A program made the position numbers and the translations under genes. From contig AP024866.1 in NCBI GenBank assembly GCA_024346835.1, positions 2,542,001 to 2,606,000 of the forward strand: DNA of 64,000 bases, given 5' to 3'. Positions 33,640 to 44,971 of this stretch are shown in pieces. The notes beneath the pieces were generated by a model. That model was not told the origin of the DNA, made no database searches, and saw nothing but the letters and a program-made list of their open reading frames with translations. This stretch comes from Vibrio comitans (lineage in GTDB: Bacteria; Pseudomonadota; Gammaproteobacteria; Enterobacterales; Vibrionaceae). Numbering within the stretch: the first letter of the stretch is position 1; each line of letters begins with the position of its first letter.

Positions 33640-34905
33640 TTAAAATTCTTTTTGTATCCAATTACGCATTTTGCTGAACAAGCCAGTTAGAGAGGAGTGT
33701 TTCGGTTCCGAGTACTCGCCTTCATCATTAAAACTGCTGTCTTTGCCATAATGCAATAAACCAACTGCCGTAGAGTGGTACGGCTCCTTTACGTAATCTG
33801 TTAAGCCTTTTACTTCTGTAGGCTTACCGATTCTAACTTGATTGCCAAACACGCGTTCTGCACATTCAGCTAAACCTTCTATTTGCGAAGCGCCACCAGT
33901 CAATACAATACCAGCGGCAATGTGATGGTGTTTAACACCATTCTCTCGCATTTTGTTTTGAGCGTTTTCAATCGCTTGGTTTATTAAACCCATAAGCTCA
34001 GTATAACGCGGTTCTATCACTTCAGATAAGGTTTGTCTTTGTAAACTGCGAGATGGGCGACCGCCAACGCTAGGAACGTTAACTGTGTCATCCTTGCTAA
34101 CCAGTTCACTCATAGCACAGCCATACTTAACCTTAATCTCTTCGGCATCGTTAATTGGCGTGCCAAAGGCAAACGCGATATCGCTGGTTACAGAGTTACC
34201 TGCATAGGCAAACACTTCGGTGTGACGCAATGCGCCGCCAGTCCAAAGTGCGACATCCATAGTTCCTGCGCCGATATCGACAACACAGACACCCAGCTCT
34301 TTCTCGTCTTCAGTAATAACGGCATCACTTGCCGCAAGGCCAGAGAAGACTAACTGCTCAACGGTTAGGCCGCAGCGCTCTACTGCCTTGATAACATTGC
34401 GAGCCATATCGTTATGGCAAGAGATCATATGAACGCTCACTTCCATACGCACGCCAGAAAGCCCTAGCGGATTCTTAATCCCACCAAGGTGATCAATTTT
34501 AAATTCTTGCGGAATTACATGCAGGATGCGTTCTTCTTCACCAATCTTGATAGAGCGAGCAGTATGGATAGCGCGATCCATATCTTCTTGAGACACCTCT
34601 TCATCAGAGATGGTCCCCATGCCTTTTTCAATACGGCTGGTAATGTGCTGACCTGAGATGGATAGATACACGTTAGTGATCTTGTGCTCAGCCATAAGCT
34701 CAGCTTGATTCACCGCGCGCTCAACTGATTTGATCACGGAATCGAGGTCGTTCACCCCGCCCTTATCCATTCCACGGGATGGACTGCTGCCAGCACCAAT
34801 AATATTGATCTGTCCGTCTGGAAGAATTTCGCCTACTAGCGCTGAAACAGTCGCTGTACCGATATCCAGACCAACAATCAGGTTGTCATCCGTTCCCTTG
34901 GTCAT
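33640..34905 (-). CDS. ftsA: Cell division actin homologue FtsA
   Basis: This 421-residue protein of the actin/Hsp70 fold tethers FtsZ to the membrane. It has the phosphate-1 motif VGLDIGTATV near the start, later VVDIGAGTMDV and VLTGGAS nucleotide motifs, and a C-terminal amphipathic helix (LFSKMRNWIQKEF) as membrane anchor. The ATG at 34905 is chosen because it gives MTKGTDDNLIVGLDIG, the expected N-terminus, with GAGAG upstream. It overlaps the end of ftsQ by 20 bases, so the two are coupled. Confidence 0.97.
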   Translation of the reverse strand: MTKGTDDNLIVGLDIGTATVSALVGEILPDGQINIIGAGSSPSRGMDKGGVNDLDSVIKSVERAVNQAELMAEHKITNVYLSISGQHITSRIEKGMGTISDEEVSQEDMDRAIHTARSIKIGEEERILHVIPQEFKIDHLGGIKNPLGLSGVRMEVSVHMISCHNDMARNVIKAVERCGLTVEQLVFSGLAASDAVITEDEKELGVCVVDIGAGTMDVALWTGGALRHTEVFAYAGNSVTSDIAFAFGTPINDAEEIKVKYGCAMSELVSKDDTVNVPSVGGRPSRSLQRQTLSEVIEPRYTELMGLINQAIENAQNKMRENGVKHHHIAAGIVLTGGASQIEGLAECAERVFGNQVRIGKPTEVKGLTDYVKEPYHSTAVGLLHYGKDSSFNDEGEYSEPKHSSLTGLFSKMRNWIQKEF

Positions 34906-35683
34906 TACTACTCTCTTGCCTTTGGTCTTCCGATAGCCAGCCAATGGCGGCTCCGGTGTCATATCTTAAATCTATATAACTGATCTGCTGAACCCTCTCA
35001 TCCATGTGGTGGTAGAGGTCAACAAATCTCTGAATTCTTTCTTCTAAGGCATCTTTACCTAATTCAAGGCGGATGCCGTTATCTAATATTAACTGCCAAG
35101 CATGTCTGTCATTCAGTACTACAGAAGTAATCTGTAGGCCAAGACCCGTAAATTGCGGCCTAATCTCTCGCCAAGTGTCGAGCACCTTCTCACTTTCTGT
35201 TTCAGGTCCATAGAGCTTGACGATTTCTTGGTCTTGTTGGTGCAACTGCCCAACATCGGCATAAAATATCTGACCGTTACTGTTTAGAAGCGCATTACCA
35301 TTCCAGATTGCTGCTGGGTGATGCTCCATCAAAAACACTTTAATAGTGTTTGGCCATTGCTTACGAATGGCGGCACTCGCTACCCAAGGAAGAGATTCAA
35401 CCGCTGTTTGCAATTGATTAACATCCTGAGTCATAAATGTGCCGAATGGATGAATATGTGATAACACACTCTGCACATCAGTGCTGTGCACATATTCAAG
35501 ATCACCTTCAAGGACAAATTGAGAAAGGGGGAGTCGTCCACTGTCTCGCATCCATGCTACTGTGGAAAAAATACCAAACACAATCAAAGCGACTACGAAC
35601 AATAAAAAACTCGCATCAACCCAAGAAAATTTGAACCTAGGCCTTTGTTTACATTCGGTTTCGACGTCTAATGTAGATTCCAT
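34886..35683 (-). CDS. ftsQ: Cell division protein FtsQ
   Basis: This 265-residue bitopic inner-membrane protein has a short cytoplasmic tail, one transmembrane helix (about 24-45, ASFLLFVVALIVFGIFSTV), a POTRA domain (LSQFVLEGDLEYV onward) and a periplasmic beta domain. It links FtsA/FtsZ to the FtsBL and FtsWI complex. No strong Shine-Dalgarno is visible before the ATG, so the exact start is less certain. In E. coli ddlB lies between murC and ftsQ; here only 126 non-coding bases do. Confidence 0.94.
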   Translation of the reverse strand: MESTLDVETECKQRPRFKFSWVDASFLLFVVALIVFGIFSTVAWMRDSGRLPLSQFVLEGDLEYVHSTDVQSVLSHIHPFGTFMTQDVNQLQTAVESLPWVASAAIRKQWPNTIKVFLMEHHPAAIWNGNALLNSNGQIFYADVGQLHQQDQEIVKLYGPETESEKVLDTWREIRPQFTGLGLQITSVVLNDRHAWQLILDNGIRLELGKDALEERIQRFVDLYHHMDERVQQISYIDLRYDTGAAIGWLSEDQRQESSNDQGNG

Positions 35684-35809
35684 TTTTATAATGTCGTCGA
35701 CTTCCTAATTAACGGCACATAACCCTTTACAGGCAAGTATATCTATTGACTGATTATACTTGCCCGACATTATCTTTCCATAGCAATAACGGATATTTCG
35801 ATAAGGAAA

Positions 35810-37270
35810 CTAGCTTTTTTGCATTGCTCTGATGTTAAGTTCTAACTTTTCCAACCTTTTAGCAACCTTTCCTACGTCACCGGCGCCCTGAGTGAGAACA
35901 AGATCACCTTCTTGCAACAAGTTGGCCAGTACTTTCGGTAGTTCATCCTGTTCTTTAACAAAGATAGGATCGATACGCCCCCTACTGCGGATAGTACGAC
36001 ATAACGAACGTCCGTCGGCCCCAGCAATAGGCGCTTCGCCAGCAGAATAAACGTCGAGCATCAGTAGTACGTCAACTTTATCCAAAACATTGGCAAAATC
36101 ATCGTAAAGGTCGCGAGTACGACTGTAACGGTGTGGTTGGAACACCATAACCAAACGCTTATCCGGCCAACCCGCACGCGCAGCGTCAATGGTGACATCA
36201 ACCTCACTAGGGTGATGGCCGTAATCATCCACCAGCATGGCAGTACCATTACCCGTTTCAAACTCACCTAGGTGTTCAAATCGACGCCCTGTGCCTTGAG
36301 TTGCTAGTAATGCTGACAGAATCGCTTCATCAGAGATATCATCTTCAGTTGCAACGGCAATAGCAGCTGACGCATTCAGTGCGTTATGCTTGCCTGGCAT
36401 GTTCAGCGTGATCTCTAAGTCATTTTTTCCTTCACGCTCTACCGTAAAGAAGCTCTGCTGCCCTTGCTGACGGTAATTCACAATCTTAACGTCTGCATCA
36501 TCCGAGAAGCCATAAGTAATGACCTGACGACTAATGGTTGGAAGCATCTCGCGAATCACAGGGTCATCAATGCACATGATTGCTTGACCATAGAACGGCA
36601 GTTTGTGCAGGAAGTCAGTAAAGGTTTGCTTTAGCACTTCAAAGTCACCGCCGTAAGTATCCATATGGTCGGCTTCAATATTAGTGACAATGGCGACCAT
36701 AGGCTGCAGGTGCAAGAAGGATGCATCGCTCTCATCAGCCTCAGCAATAAGGATACGGCTTGAGCCCAAGCGTGCATTGGTTCCTGCGCTCTTTACTAGA
36801 CCGCCGTTAACAAATGTAGGATCTAAGCCAGCCTCAGAATAAATCTGAGTCACTAAGGCTGTGGTTGTGGTTTTACCATGCGTGCCCGCTACAGCAATAC
36901 CGTGGCGGTAGCGCATAATCTCAGCCAGCATTTCTGCACGGCGCACAACGGGAATACGCAAAGTTTTAGCCGCAACAAGCTCAGGGTTGCCTTGGTCAAT
37001 AGCCGTAGACACTACGACTACACTGGCATTTTCTACATTGGTTTGGTCGTGACCAATAAAGATGGTCGCGCCCTTGCTTTGCAGTCGATCTGTAACGGCA
37101 TTTTGACTGATGTCTGAGCCAGAGATGGCGTAGCCTTCATTTAGCAAAACCTCTGCAATACCACTCATTCCCGCACCACCAATACCAACGAAATGAATGC
37201 TCTTCACGCGTCGCATCTCAGGGATCATAGCTCGGATATGCGCCAAATCTTGTTTATGTTCGATTACCAT
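35810..37270 (-). CDS. murC: UDP-N-acetylmuramate--L-alanine ligase
   Basis: This 486-residue Mur ligase adds the first amino acid of the stem peptide. The N-terminal UDP-binding Rossmann motif ([16 protein letters not shown]), the ATP-binding GTHGKTTTT motif, the central [10 protein letters not shown] and [10 protein letters not shown] motifs, and the C-terminal domain are all present. It lies 31 bases downstream of murG in the dcw operon. Confidence 0.97.
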   Translation of the reverse strand: MVIEHKQDLAHIRAMIPEMRRVKSIHFVGIGGAGMSGIAEVLLNEGYAISGSDISQNAVTDRLQSKGATIFIGHDQTNVENASVVVVSTAIDQGNPELVAAKTLRIPVVRRAEMLAEIMRYRHGIAVAGTHGKTTTTALVTQIYSEAGLDPTFVNGGLVKSAGTNARLGSSRILIAEADESDASFLHLQPMVAIVTNIEADHMDTYGGDFEVLKQTFTDFLHKLPFYGQAIMCIDDPVIREMLPTISRQVITYGFSDDADVKIVNYRQQGQQSFFTVEREGKNDLEITLNMPGKHNALNASAAIAVATEDDISDEAILSALLATQGTGRRFEHLGEFETGNGTAMLVDDYGHHPSEVDVTIDAARAGWPDKRLVMVFQPHRYSRTRDLYDDFANVLDKVDVLLMLDVYSAGEAPIAGADGRSLCRTIRSRGRIDPIFVKEQDELPKVLANLLQEGDLVLTQGAGDVGKVAKRLEKLELNIRAMQKS

Positions 37271-37300
37271 ATTTGTTCTCTTGCTCAGTTTTGTTCGAGA

Positions 37301-38377
37301 TTATTGGTCATTGCGGTTGCTCAGAGCGACTATCGCCTCTGCAACCACTTTATCTGCATCAAGCTTAGCTGCTTGACGTGATTTAATTGCCATCTCGAGC
37401 AATGAGGCTCTATCTAGCCCCTGAATAGTTTGTGTTAATTTGGCGGCAGAAAGGTTCTGCTGCTCAATCATTTTTGCAGCGTCAGCGTCGACTAGGTAGT
37501 CGCCATTGAGCGCTTGTTGTCTATCTTTATGCGGGTAAGGAATGAATATCGCCGCCAAGCCCGCAGCTGAAACCTCAGACACTGTCAATGCGCCAGAGCG
37601 ACATACAATTAAGTCAGCCCACTCATAAGCAGCAGCTACATCATCAATGAACTCAGAGACTTTTGCTTGTTGGACACCATTATCGCGGTAACGAGTCTCT
37701 ACATCTTCAAGGTTGTCTTTACCCACCTGATGCCAAACCGTATAACCACTACCTAGTGCTGCAATAGTTTCTGGTAGCGTGTGATTTAGAATGCGAGCAC
37801 CTTGGCTACCGCCCATCACTAAGATTCGAATATCACCCTCGTGAGATGCAAGCCTAGTCTGCGGGGACTCAAGCGCGACAACATCAGTTCTAACTGGGTT
37901 ACCCACCACTTCTGCATTAGGAAACGCACCTGGAAAGGCTTGGAATACCTTACTCGCCACCTTTGCTAACCAACCGTTAGTCAGGCCAGCAACGGCATTT
38001 TGTTCGTGCAATACCAGTGGAATACCGCACTGACGCGCAGCAATACCACCGGGGCCACTCACATAACCGCCCATCCCTAAAACCACATCTGGGTTGTAGC
38101 GTTTAATGTGTGCTTTCGCCTGACTAATGGCATTAATGATCTGAAAAGGAGCCTTGATTAACTTACCTAGGCCTTGGCCTCTTAGCCCTTTCACCTTGAT
38201 GAAATCTATCTCGATACCATGCTTTGGTACAAGGTCGGCCTCCATACGATCAGCCGTACCCAACCAGCGGATTTCCCATCCTTGTTGCTGCAGGTATTTC
38301 GCCACTGCAAGCCCAGGAAAAACGTGACCGCCAGTGCCACCCGCCATCACCAAGAGTCGCTTTTTATTGTTTGTCAT
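37301..38377 (-). CDS. murG: Lipid II synthase (GlcNAc transferase) MurG
   Basis: This 358-residue GT28-family glycosyltransferase adds GlcNAc to lipid I on the inner face of the membrane. The glycine-rich loop [10 protein letters not shown] near the N-terminus, a second [11 protein letters not shown] loop, the MGGSQGA motif of the nucleotide-sugar domain and [10 protein letters not shown] are visible. It starts two bases after the ftsW stop. Confidence 0.97.
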   Translation of the reverse strand: MTNNKKRLLVMAGGTGGHVFPGLAVAKYLQQQGWEIRWLGTADRMEADLVPKHGIEIDFIKVKGLRGQGLGKLIKAPFQIINAISQAKAHIKRYNPDVVLGMGGYVSGPGGIAARQCGIPLVLHEQNAVAGLTNGWLAKVASKVFQAFPGAFPNAEVVGNPVRTDVVALESPQTRLASHEGDIRILVMGGSQGARILNHTLPETIAALGSGYTVWHQVGKDNLEDVETRYRDNGVQQAKVSEFIDDVAAAYEWADLIVCRSGALTVSEVSAAGLAAIFIPYPHKDRQQALNGDYLVDADAAKMIEQQNLSAAKLTQTIQGLDRASLLEMAIKSRQAAKLDADKVVAEAIVALSNRNDQ

Positions 38378-38379
38378 TA

Positions 38380-39648
38380 TTAGGCTACACCTTGCTTTAC
38401 TTCGTCTTGTTTCACGTCGTCTACTTGTAACGACTCTTTATAATCTTGTACTCGATGCTCATGATCGATTCGTATTACGATAGCTACCGCGATGGACATT
38501 ATGATAAGGCTCGAGCCACCATAACTGATTAATGGCAGGGTCAAACCTTTGGTTGGTACCATACCGGCGGCTGCGCCAACGTTGACGACAGTCTGAAATG
38601 CAAACCAAATTCCAAAGCCTAACGCGAGATAACCGCTAAACACATCCCCGGCATCAAACGCTCGTTTGCCTATAAATACTGACTTAAACACTAGAGCAAA
38701 GATCAGCAGTAAAATACCCATCACGCCAATAAAGCCTAGCTCTTCTCCCATCACAGCAAACACAAAGTCAGTATGTGCTTCAGGAAGGTAGGCGAGCTTC
38801 TGAATTGAATTTCCTAAACCTTGGCCGAACCACTCTCCTCGACCAAATGCCATTAATGATTGAGTCAATTGGTAGCCACTACCAAAGGGGTCTTCCCATG
38901 GGTCTAAAAAGGAGGTCACACGCTTCATTCGGTATGGCTCGATCAAAATCAAAACACCGATACCTATGATCCCAGCAAACACAAGCGCAAGGAACTGCCA
39001 AAGCTTGGCGCCTGCAATAAATAACATCCCGAAGACCGTCACCAACATTACGACGACAGTACCTAGATCGGGTTGCCCAAGAAGCAAGATCGCCAGTGAA
39101 GCAAAGACAATAAATGGCTTAAAGAAGCCACTCGTAAAGCTTGCTCTTACTTCTTGTTGCTTGCGATATAAATAGCTAGCCATAAAGATAAACAGTGCTA
39201 GCTTAGCCAGTTCGGCAGGCTGAAAGTTGATGGGACCCAAAGGGATCCAACGCGATGCACCATTTACTGACTTACCCGCAAGTAGCACGAACAGCAGCAG
39301 AAACATACAAATAAACAATAACTTAGAGCTATTTTTCAACCAGTAATGGGTTGGGACGTGTATGACAACGCCCATCACCACGAGTGCAAGACACAAATAA
39401 AAGGCGTGACGAATCGCATAATGGAATGGGTAACCATAATGAGAGTAACTCACGGGTAGCGAAGCAGACGTCACCATCACCAAGCCTATAAGCATTAGGA
39501 TTAGTGATAACCACACCAACTGCCTATCAAATAGCACTGGTAATGCAGAATATTGCTGAGCGTCGTCTAACGACTCTTCAGAAGAATCTTGCTCAGGGCT
39601 TAATGTGGGAGTCGGTTCCTTTCCATGGAAACGAGAGAGCCAACGCAT
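38380..39648 (-). CDS. ftsW: SEDS glycosyltransferase FtsW
   Basis: This 422-residue SEDS-family polymerase has about ten membrane helices and works with FtsI to make septal peptidoglycan. Conserved stretches include [39 protein letters not shown] (in part) and the PLISYGGSS motif. The N-terminus carries a soluble acidic extension of about 45 residues. ATG 39648 is preferred over a GTG three codons upstream. The start is modestly uncertain. Confidence 0.95.
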   Translation of the reverse strand: MRWLSRFHGKEPTPTLSPEQDSSEESLDDAQQYSALPVLFDRQLVWLSLILMLIGLVMVTSASLPVSYSHYGYPFHYAIRHAFYLCLALVVMGVVIHVPTHYWLKNSSKLLFICMFLLLFVLLAGKSVNGASRWIPLGPINFQPAELAKLALFIFMASYLYRKQQEVRASFTSGFFKPFIVFASLAILLLGQPDLGTVVVMLVTVFGMLFIAGAKLWQFLALVFAGIIGIGVLILIEPYRMKRVTSFLDPWEDPFGSGYQLTQSLMAFGRGEWFGQGLGNSIQKLAYLPEAHTDFVFAVMGEELGFIGVMGILLLIFALVFKSVFIGKRAFDAGDVFSGYLALGFGIWFAFQTVVNVGAAAGMVPTKGLTLPLISYGGSSLIIMSIAVAIVIRIDHEHRVQDYKESLQVDDVKQDEVKQGVA

Positions 39649-39706
39649 ATTTCTCACTTTGTCCTAATCTCTAGATTGATTTGCATCCTGCTACGCATAG
39701 CGGACG

Positions 39707-41035
39707 CTAAGCATCCTGCGTCTGAGCGAGCCGAGTAAACACATCTCCGCGCTGCATAAAATTCGCAAACTGATCGAAACTGGCGCAGGCAGGAGAAAGC
39801 ATCACCATATCACCTGCTTTGGCTTTCTGTCGAATAGCAGTTACTGCTTCTTGCATGCTATCAAAGTAAACACTGTTTTCAGATAGTGAAATCAACTGCT
39901 TACCATCTGCACCGAAACAGCAAAGCTCAACATCTAAGGAGGCAAGAGTTGGCTTTAGTTCACTAAAATCAGCCCCTTTACCATCACCGCCGACAAGTAA
40001 ATACAAACGACCAGCAATTTTTAGCCCCTTTAGAGCCGCTAATGTGCTGGCAACATTGGTCGCTTTAGAATCATTGACCCAGATAATATCGTTTTCACGA
40101 CTGACAACCTGACAACGGTGCGTCAGGCCCGTGTAAGTTTTTAGTGCGTCGAGTGAGGATTCAACCTTGATACCCGCAGATTCCAGCAATGCGATAGCAA
40201 CAATGGCATTGAGCATATTGTGCTGACCAACAATGGAGAGATCATTCGCAGCCAAAAGGCGCTGTGTATGGCTAGTTAACCATGTCTGCCCTTGAAAATC
40301 AGAAAGCGTATAATCGCCAGTAGCAACACCAAATTCTATCAGTCCATCGACATTCTCTGGATAGGTTGCCTCATCATCAGCGTTAACGATCTTAACCTCA
40401 GCATGTTCAAAAATACGAAGCTTAGCCTGACGATAGTCGTGCATTCCCTCATATCTATCCATATGATCTTCGGATAGGTTGAGAAACGCGGCTGCTCGCA
40501 GTTTTAGACTTGAGGTCGTTTCAAGTTGAAAGCTGGATAGTTCAAGCACGTATAAGTCAGCATCACTATCGAGCAACTCAAGAGCCGGTACGCCAATATT
40601 GCCGCCAACCGCTGTTTTCACACCAGCTGCGTTAGCCATAACACCCGTAAGATCGGTAACCGTACTCTTGCCGTTAGAACCGGTAATCGCCAGCACGGGC
40701 TTATTCACCGCCCAGGCAAATAACTCAATATCACCGACTACAGGTACACCTAAGTCTACGGCTTGAGTTAATTGTGGCGTAGCAAGTGCAATGCCTGGAC
40801 TTACCACGATGAGGTCTGCCTCATTGAGCCATTGCTGATTCCAGCCTCCGCTGTGCAGTGAAACATCATCAGACAACTGCTCGGCACCTGGTGCGACAGG
40901 TCGAGTGTCAATCACACGAATATGCAGTGGCGCATCCAGTTGTTCAGAAACCTTTTGCAGGTGCCTAACCACAGACAAACCAGTGATTCCAAGCCCTACG
41001 ACAACGACATCACGAATACCTTGCCACTTTGTCAT
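39707..41035 (-). CDS. murD: UDP-N-acetylmuramoylalanine--D-glutamate ligase
   Basis: This 442-residue Mur ligase adds D-glutamate to UDP-MurNAc-L-Ala. It shows the N-terminal [16 protein letters not shown] motif, the ATP-binding [11 protein letters not shown] motif, [19 protein letters not shown] and [10 protein letters not shown]. It starts three bases after the mraY stop and precedes ftsW. Confidence 0.97.
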   Translation of the reverse strand: MTKWQGIRDVVVVGLGITGLSVVRHLQKVSEQLDAPLHIRVIDTRPVAPGAEQLSDDVSLHSGGWNQQWLNEADLIVVSPGIALATPQLTQAVDLGVPVVGDIELFAWAVNKPVLAITGSNGKSTVTDLTGVMANAAGVKTAVGGNIGVPALELLDSDADLYVLELSSFQLETTSSLKLRAAAFLNLSEDHMDRYEGMHDYRQAKLRIFEHAEVKIVNADDEATYPENVDGLIEFGVATGDYTLSDFQGQTWLTSHTQRLLAANDLSIVGQHNMLNAIVAIALLESAGIKVESSLDALKTYTGLTHRCQVVSRENDIIWVNDSKATNVASTLAALKGLKIAGRLYLLVGGDGKGADFSELKPTLASLDVELCCFGADGKQLISLSENSVYFDSMQEAVTAIRQKAKAGDMVMLSPACASFDQFANFMQRGDVFTRLAQTQDA

Positions 41036-41038
41036 GGA

Positions 41039-42121
41039 TTAACGCACCTTCAGGGTAGCCAGACCAATCAGTACTAGCACGATAGAGATAATCCAAAAAC
41101 GAACAATAACGCGAGGTTCAGGCCAGCCTTTTAGCTCATAGTGGTGGTGAATAGGAGCCATACGAAACACTCGCTGTCCGCGCAGTTTGTATGAGCCTAC
41201 CTGAAGGATTACCGACAAGGTCTCCATTACAAAAACGCCCCCCATAATGACCAGTACGAACTCTTGACGAACAAGAACCGCAATCGTGCCCAAGGCACCA
41301 CCTAAAGCAAGAGAGCCCACATCGCCCATAAATACTTGGGCTGGATAGGTGTTAAACCACAGGAAGCCCAGACCAGCACCGACGATAGCGGTACAGAAAA
41401 TTACAAGCTCACTGGTGTAAGGGATATAAGGGATATGCAGGTACTGAGCGAAGTTAACATTACCCGTCGCGTAGGCGATAACAGCAAAACCTGCTGCAAC
41501 CAAAATGGTCGGCATAATCGCTAGACCGTCCAAGCCATCAGTTAGGTTTACTGCGTTACTGGTACCGACAATAACAAAGTAGGTAAGAACAATATAAAAC
41601 AGGCCTAATTGAGGCATGATGTCTTTGAAAAATGGTACAACTAGCTGGGTGGCCGCCGTATCTTTACCATGCGCATATAGCGCGAAAGCAACCACAATAG
41701 CGATGGCCGATTGCCAGAAATATTTCCAACGCGCTATCAGACCATCAGTATTTTTGCGAACCACCTTGCGGTAGTCATCTACAAAACCGACCGCGCCATA
41801 GCCAAGCAATACTGCGAGCACCGCCCATACATAAGGGTTGGACAGATTTGCCCACAACAGTACCGTAATAGTAATTGCGGCGAGAATCATCACTCCGCCC
41901 ATGGTAGGTGTACCATGCTTGCTTAAGTGTGATTCAGGACCGTCATGGCGAACTACTTGACCGATTTGCAGTAGTTGCAAACGTCGGATCAACTTAGGCC
42001 CCATCCAAAGGGATAGAACTAATGCAGTTATAATGCTGAGTATCGAACGAAAAGAAAGATAATCAAAAAGACGAAAGAACGAAAAGTAAGGCTGTAGTAA
42101 ATCCGCTAGCCAGATAATCAT
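41039..42121 (-). CDS. mraY: Phospho-MurNAc-pentapeptide translocase MraY
   Basis: This 360-residue, ten-helix membrane enzyme makes lipid I from UDP-MurNAc-pentapeptide and undecaprenyl phosphate. It carries the catalytic aspartates in [22 protein letters not shown] and [12 protein letters not shown], and the His-rich loop [13 protein letters not shown]. It overlaps the murF stop by four bases (ATGA), indicating coupled translation. Confidence 0.98.
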   Translation of the reverse strand: MIIWLADLLQPYFSFFRLFDYLSFRSILSIITALVLSLWMGPKLIRRLQLLQIGQVVRHDGPESHLSKHGTPTMGGVMILAAITITVLLWANLSNPYVWAVLAVLLGYGAVGFVDDYRKVVRKNTDGLIARWKYFWQSAIAIVVAFALYAHGKDTAATQLVVPFFKDIMPQLGLFYIVLTYFVIVGTSNAVNLTDGLDGLAIMPTILVAAGFAVIAYATGNVNFAQYLHIPYIPYTSELVIFCTAIVGAGLGFLWFNTYPAQVFMGDVGSLALGGALGTIAVLVRQEFVLVIMGGVFVMETLSVILQVGSYKLRGQRVFRMAPIHHHYELKGWPEPRVIVRFWIISIVLVLIGLATLKVR

Positions 42122-43479
42122 TTAAGCTTCTCCTTCAAAGCAGCGGCAATCTTGCTCATCTGCGCACTATTTGCGCCCTTAACGAGCAAGGTATGTTGAG
42201 TGTGTGGTTGAGTAGAGAGTTGCTGTTCAATAAAAGCCATTAAGCTTTGGTGATCATCAAAATGACGCCCATGAGTAACATCACTAATTATTTTAGTGTC
42301 GTCCCCATAAGTCAGCACATGCTCAAACCCAAATTTTGCTGCATATTCACCGACTTGCCGATGAAGTTCAAGACTTTCTTTACCTAATTCAGCCATAAAT
42401 CCCAAGATCAGCCAACGGCTTCCTTCGAACCCACCAAGCAAGTCAGCTGCAGCCTTCATCGCAGGTACGCTAGCATTATAACTATCGTCAATAAGGCGAA
42501 TGTTGTCTGTCAGTTGCTCCACCGCAACTCGCCCCTTAACTTGAGCAACAGATTCGAGTCCACGAACCACTGTGGGCAGCTCAGTTCCCATATTCAAGGC
42601 AATCGCTGCCGCCGCGACGGCATTCGCCACATTGTGGCGTCCAACAACCCCAAGTTTTACCTCTGCCATGCCAAATGGGGTATGCAGATGAAAACTCGCT
42701 AACCCATTACTATCTATAGAAATATTACCAGCATAGTACTCCGCCAATGAGTTATCTAAAGAGAAGGTTTGTACGCGCTTATTTTCAAGCAAGGCTTGCC
42801 ATAACTCTCCGCCTTGGCTCTCCAAGTTATAAAGTGCAAGACCACCTTCATCTAAAGTAGAAAATATCTCGCCCTTGGCTCGCATTACACCCTGCATTGA
42901 GCCAAACCCCTCAAGATGAGCAGCTGCAACGTTATTCACCAGAGCAATATCAGGCTGCACTAAGTTCACTGTATATTCAATTTCATGCTCGTGGTTTGCA
43001 CCCAGCTCAATAACAGAAAAATCGTGTTGCGTAGTGGCGCGCAGTAGAGTGAGTGGAGCGCCTATATCATTATTGAAGTTTCCTGCGGTAGCTAAAACTT
43101 CACCTCTCAAAGATAGAATAGAGGCAAGCATCTCTTTTACTGTGGTTTTACCACAACTCCCGGTGATGGCGACCTTAGGCATATCTGTTTTAGCAAAATT
43201 CCAAGCGCCTAGTTTTCCTAGGGCCAACTTACTATCTTCAACAATGAGTTGTGGAACAGGTAAAGGCAGTTCTTTCTCTACCAGTAAAGCAACAGCACCC
43301 TGCTCTACCGCTTGTTCACAAAAGTTATGAGCATCAAAGCGCTCTCCAACTAAGGCCACAAACAAGCCATTGCCGTCGATGTTGCGACTATCCGTGGAAA
43401 CTGACTCAATCGTTAAGTTGCTTCCAAGCAAACGTCCGTCTACAGCAGTGGCCATATCCGATAATTGAGTGCTTATCAT
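42118..43479 (-). CDS. murF: UDP-MurNAc-tripeptide--D-alanyl-D-alanine ligase
   Basis: This 453-residue Mur ligase adds the D-Ala-D-Ala dipeptide. The ATP loop is [36 protein letters not shown] and [13 protein letters not shown] follow. It overlaps murE by one base and mraY by four, part of the compressed dcw operon. Its substrate D-Ala-D-Ala needs a Ddl ligase encoded elsewhere, because no ddl lies in this cluster. Confidence 0.97.
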   Translation of the reverse strand: MISTQLSDMATAVDGRLLGSNLTIESVSTDSRNIDGNGLFVALVGERFDAHNFCEQAVEQGAVALLVEKELPLPVPQLIVEDSKLALGKLGAWNFAKTDMPKVAITGSCGKTTVKEMLASILSLRGEVLATAGNFNNDIGAPLTLLRATTQHDFSVIELGANHEHEIEYTVNLVQPDIALVNNVAAAHLEGFGSMQGVMRAKGEIFSTLDEGGLALYNLESQGGELWQALLENKRVQTFSLDNSLAEYYAGNISIDSNGLASFHLHTPFGMAEVKLGVVGRHNVANAVAAAAIALNMGTELPTVVRGLESVAQVKGRVAVEQLTDNIRLIDDSYNASVPAMKAAADLLGGFEGSRWLILGFMAELGKESLELHRQVGEYAAKFGFEHVLTYGDDTKIISDVTHGRHFDDHQSLMAFIEQQLSTQPHTQHTLLVKGANSAQMSKIAAALKEKLK

Positions 43480-44963
43480 TAAACTAACTCCAACAAGGTC
43501 ATTGCCGATTCACGATCAGAGTAATGAATAGTGTCATCTCCTAAGATTTGATAATCCTCGTGTCCTTTACCAGCAAGTAAAATAATGTCTTTAGACGTTG
43601 CATGTTCAATAGCATAGGACAAGGCTTTGAATCTATCATGCTCAACAGTCACAGATTGTTGATTTGAAACGCCTTTTAACATGCCTTGGATGATGTGAGC
43701 TGGATCTTCGCTCCGCGGGTTGTCATCAGCAAGGATAATGCGATCGGCAAACCGTTCCCCGATCTGTGCCATCATAGGTCGCTTGCCACTGTCTCTATCG
43801 CCACCACAACCAAAGATTGCCCACAGCTGTCCTTCACAATGCACTCGCAAGGCACACAGTGCTTTTTCCAAGGCATCTGGAGTATGAGCATAGTCCACCA
43901 CTACTTTAGCTTTGTCAGCCGCTTGAAAGAGTTCCATTCGGCCAATGACAGGCTGAAGTTGCGTTGCTGCCTTTTGTAAGACTCTGATATCAAAGCCCAA
44001 ACTAAGAAGAGTAGTAAAGGCCAGCAGCAGATTACTCGCATTAAACTCACCGATAAGCGGCGCCTTTAACACTCCTTTACCCCAGCTACTATCAAAGCTA
44101 ATTTCTATACCCTGCTCAGAGTAACGAATATTACTCGCGTACATATACTGCTTAGCTTGAGGTTTTTCTAGCAAAGATACGGCAATCGCGTCAGGCAATA
44201 ATTCCAACCACTCTTGACCTATAGAGTCATCAGCATTAATCACCTTATGTTTACATGAATGTTCGGTAAATAGGCTCAGTTTTGCCTTAGCGTATTCCGC
44301 CATACTTCCGTGATAATCAAGGTGATCTCGACTGAGATTGGTAAACACAGCTGCGACAAATTTTAGCGCCTTGATACGATGCTGGACTAAGCCATGTGAA
44401 GAGGTTTCTAGAGCCGTAATATCAGCGCCAAGCTCACTCAGCTGCGATAGTGTTCTACACACTTCAATAGCGCTGCCTGTGGTGTTTTTTGCTTCTTTGA
44501 GAGAAGAGAGAAAACCATTACCGGTTGTGCCCATCACTGCAGCTTGCTTACCTACGCTATCTAGCCACTGGGCGATAATTTGCGTAATCGTCGTTTTGCC
44601 ATTTGTCCCAGTAACCGCAATAAGATCCATATTATCAAAGCGATATAAACGGCTCGCTAGTGCAGATAGATTGAGGCTCAGGCTGTCCAAATACAGCACT
44701 GGAGTATCATCCATCCAGACGCTACTACCATGAGGGTAATCTTCATCACTTTCCGCAATGACTAGACTTGCTCCGGCTTTTACCGCATTTGAGATAAAGC
44801 GTCTGCCGTCAACTGTATGCCCTTTAATGGCCACGAAGGTAGAGCCTGGTTGGATTTGCCTGCTATCTAGCTCTAAGTCCGATACTGAAATATGAGCCAG
44901 TTTCTCACTTAGGTTATTCAGCCAAGGCTGAACTAGATGCTGTAGTGTGCATTGAACATTCAT
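43479..44963 (-). CDS. murE: UDP-MurNAc-dipeptide--meso-diaminopimelate ligase
   Basis: This 494-residue Mur ligase has the ATP loop [12 protein letters not shown], the ETSSHGL motif and [11 protein letters not shown]. The C-terminal DNPR motif ([10 protein letters not shown]) marks specificity for meso-diaminopimelate rather than lysine, consistent with a Gram-negative wall and with dapB in the same window. It starts eight bases after the ftsI stop. Confidence 0.97.
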   Translation of the reverse strand: MNVQCTLQHLVQPWLNNLSEKLAHISVSDLELDSRQIQPGSTFVAIKGHTVDGRRFISNAVKAGASLVIAESDEDYPHGSSVWMDDTPVLYLDSLSLNLSALASRLYRFDNMDLIAVTGTNGKTTITQIIAQWLDSVGKQAAVMGTTGNGFLSSLKEAKNTTGSAIEVCRTLSQLSELGADITALETSSHGLVQHRIKALKFVAAVFTNLSRDHLDYHGSMAEYAKAKLSLFTEHSCKHKVINADDSIGQEWLELLPDAIAVSLLEKPQAKQYMYASNIRYSEQGIEISFDSSWGKGVLKAPLIGEFNASNLLLAFTTLLSLGFDIRVLQKAATQLQPVIGRMELFQAADKAKVVVDYAHTPDALEKALCALRVHCEGQLWAIFGCGGDRDSGKRPMMAQIGERFADRIILADDNPRSEDPAHIIQGMLKGVSNQQSVTVEHDRFKALSYAIEHATSKDIILLAGKGHEDYQILGDDTIHYSDRESAMTLLELV

Positions 44964-44971
44964 ACTATTTA

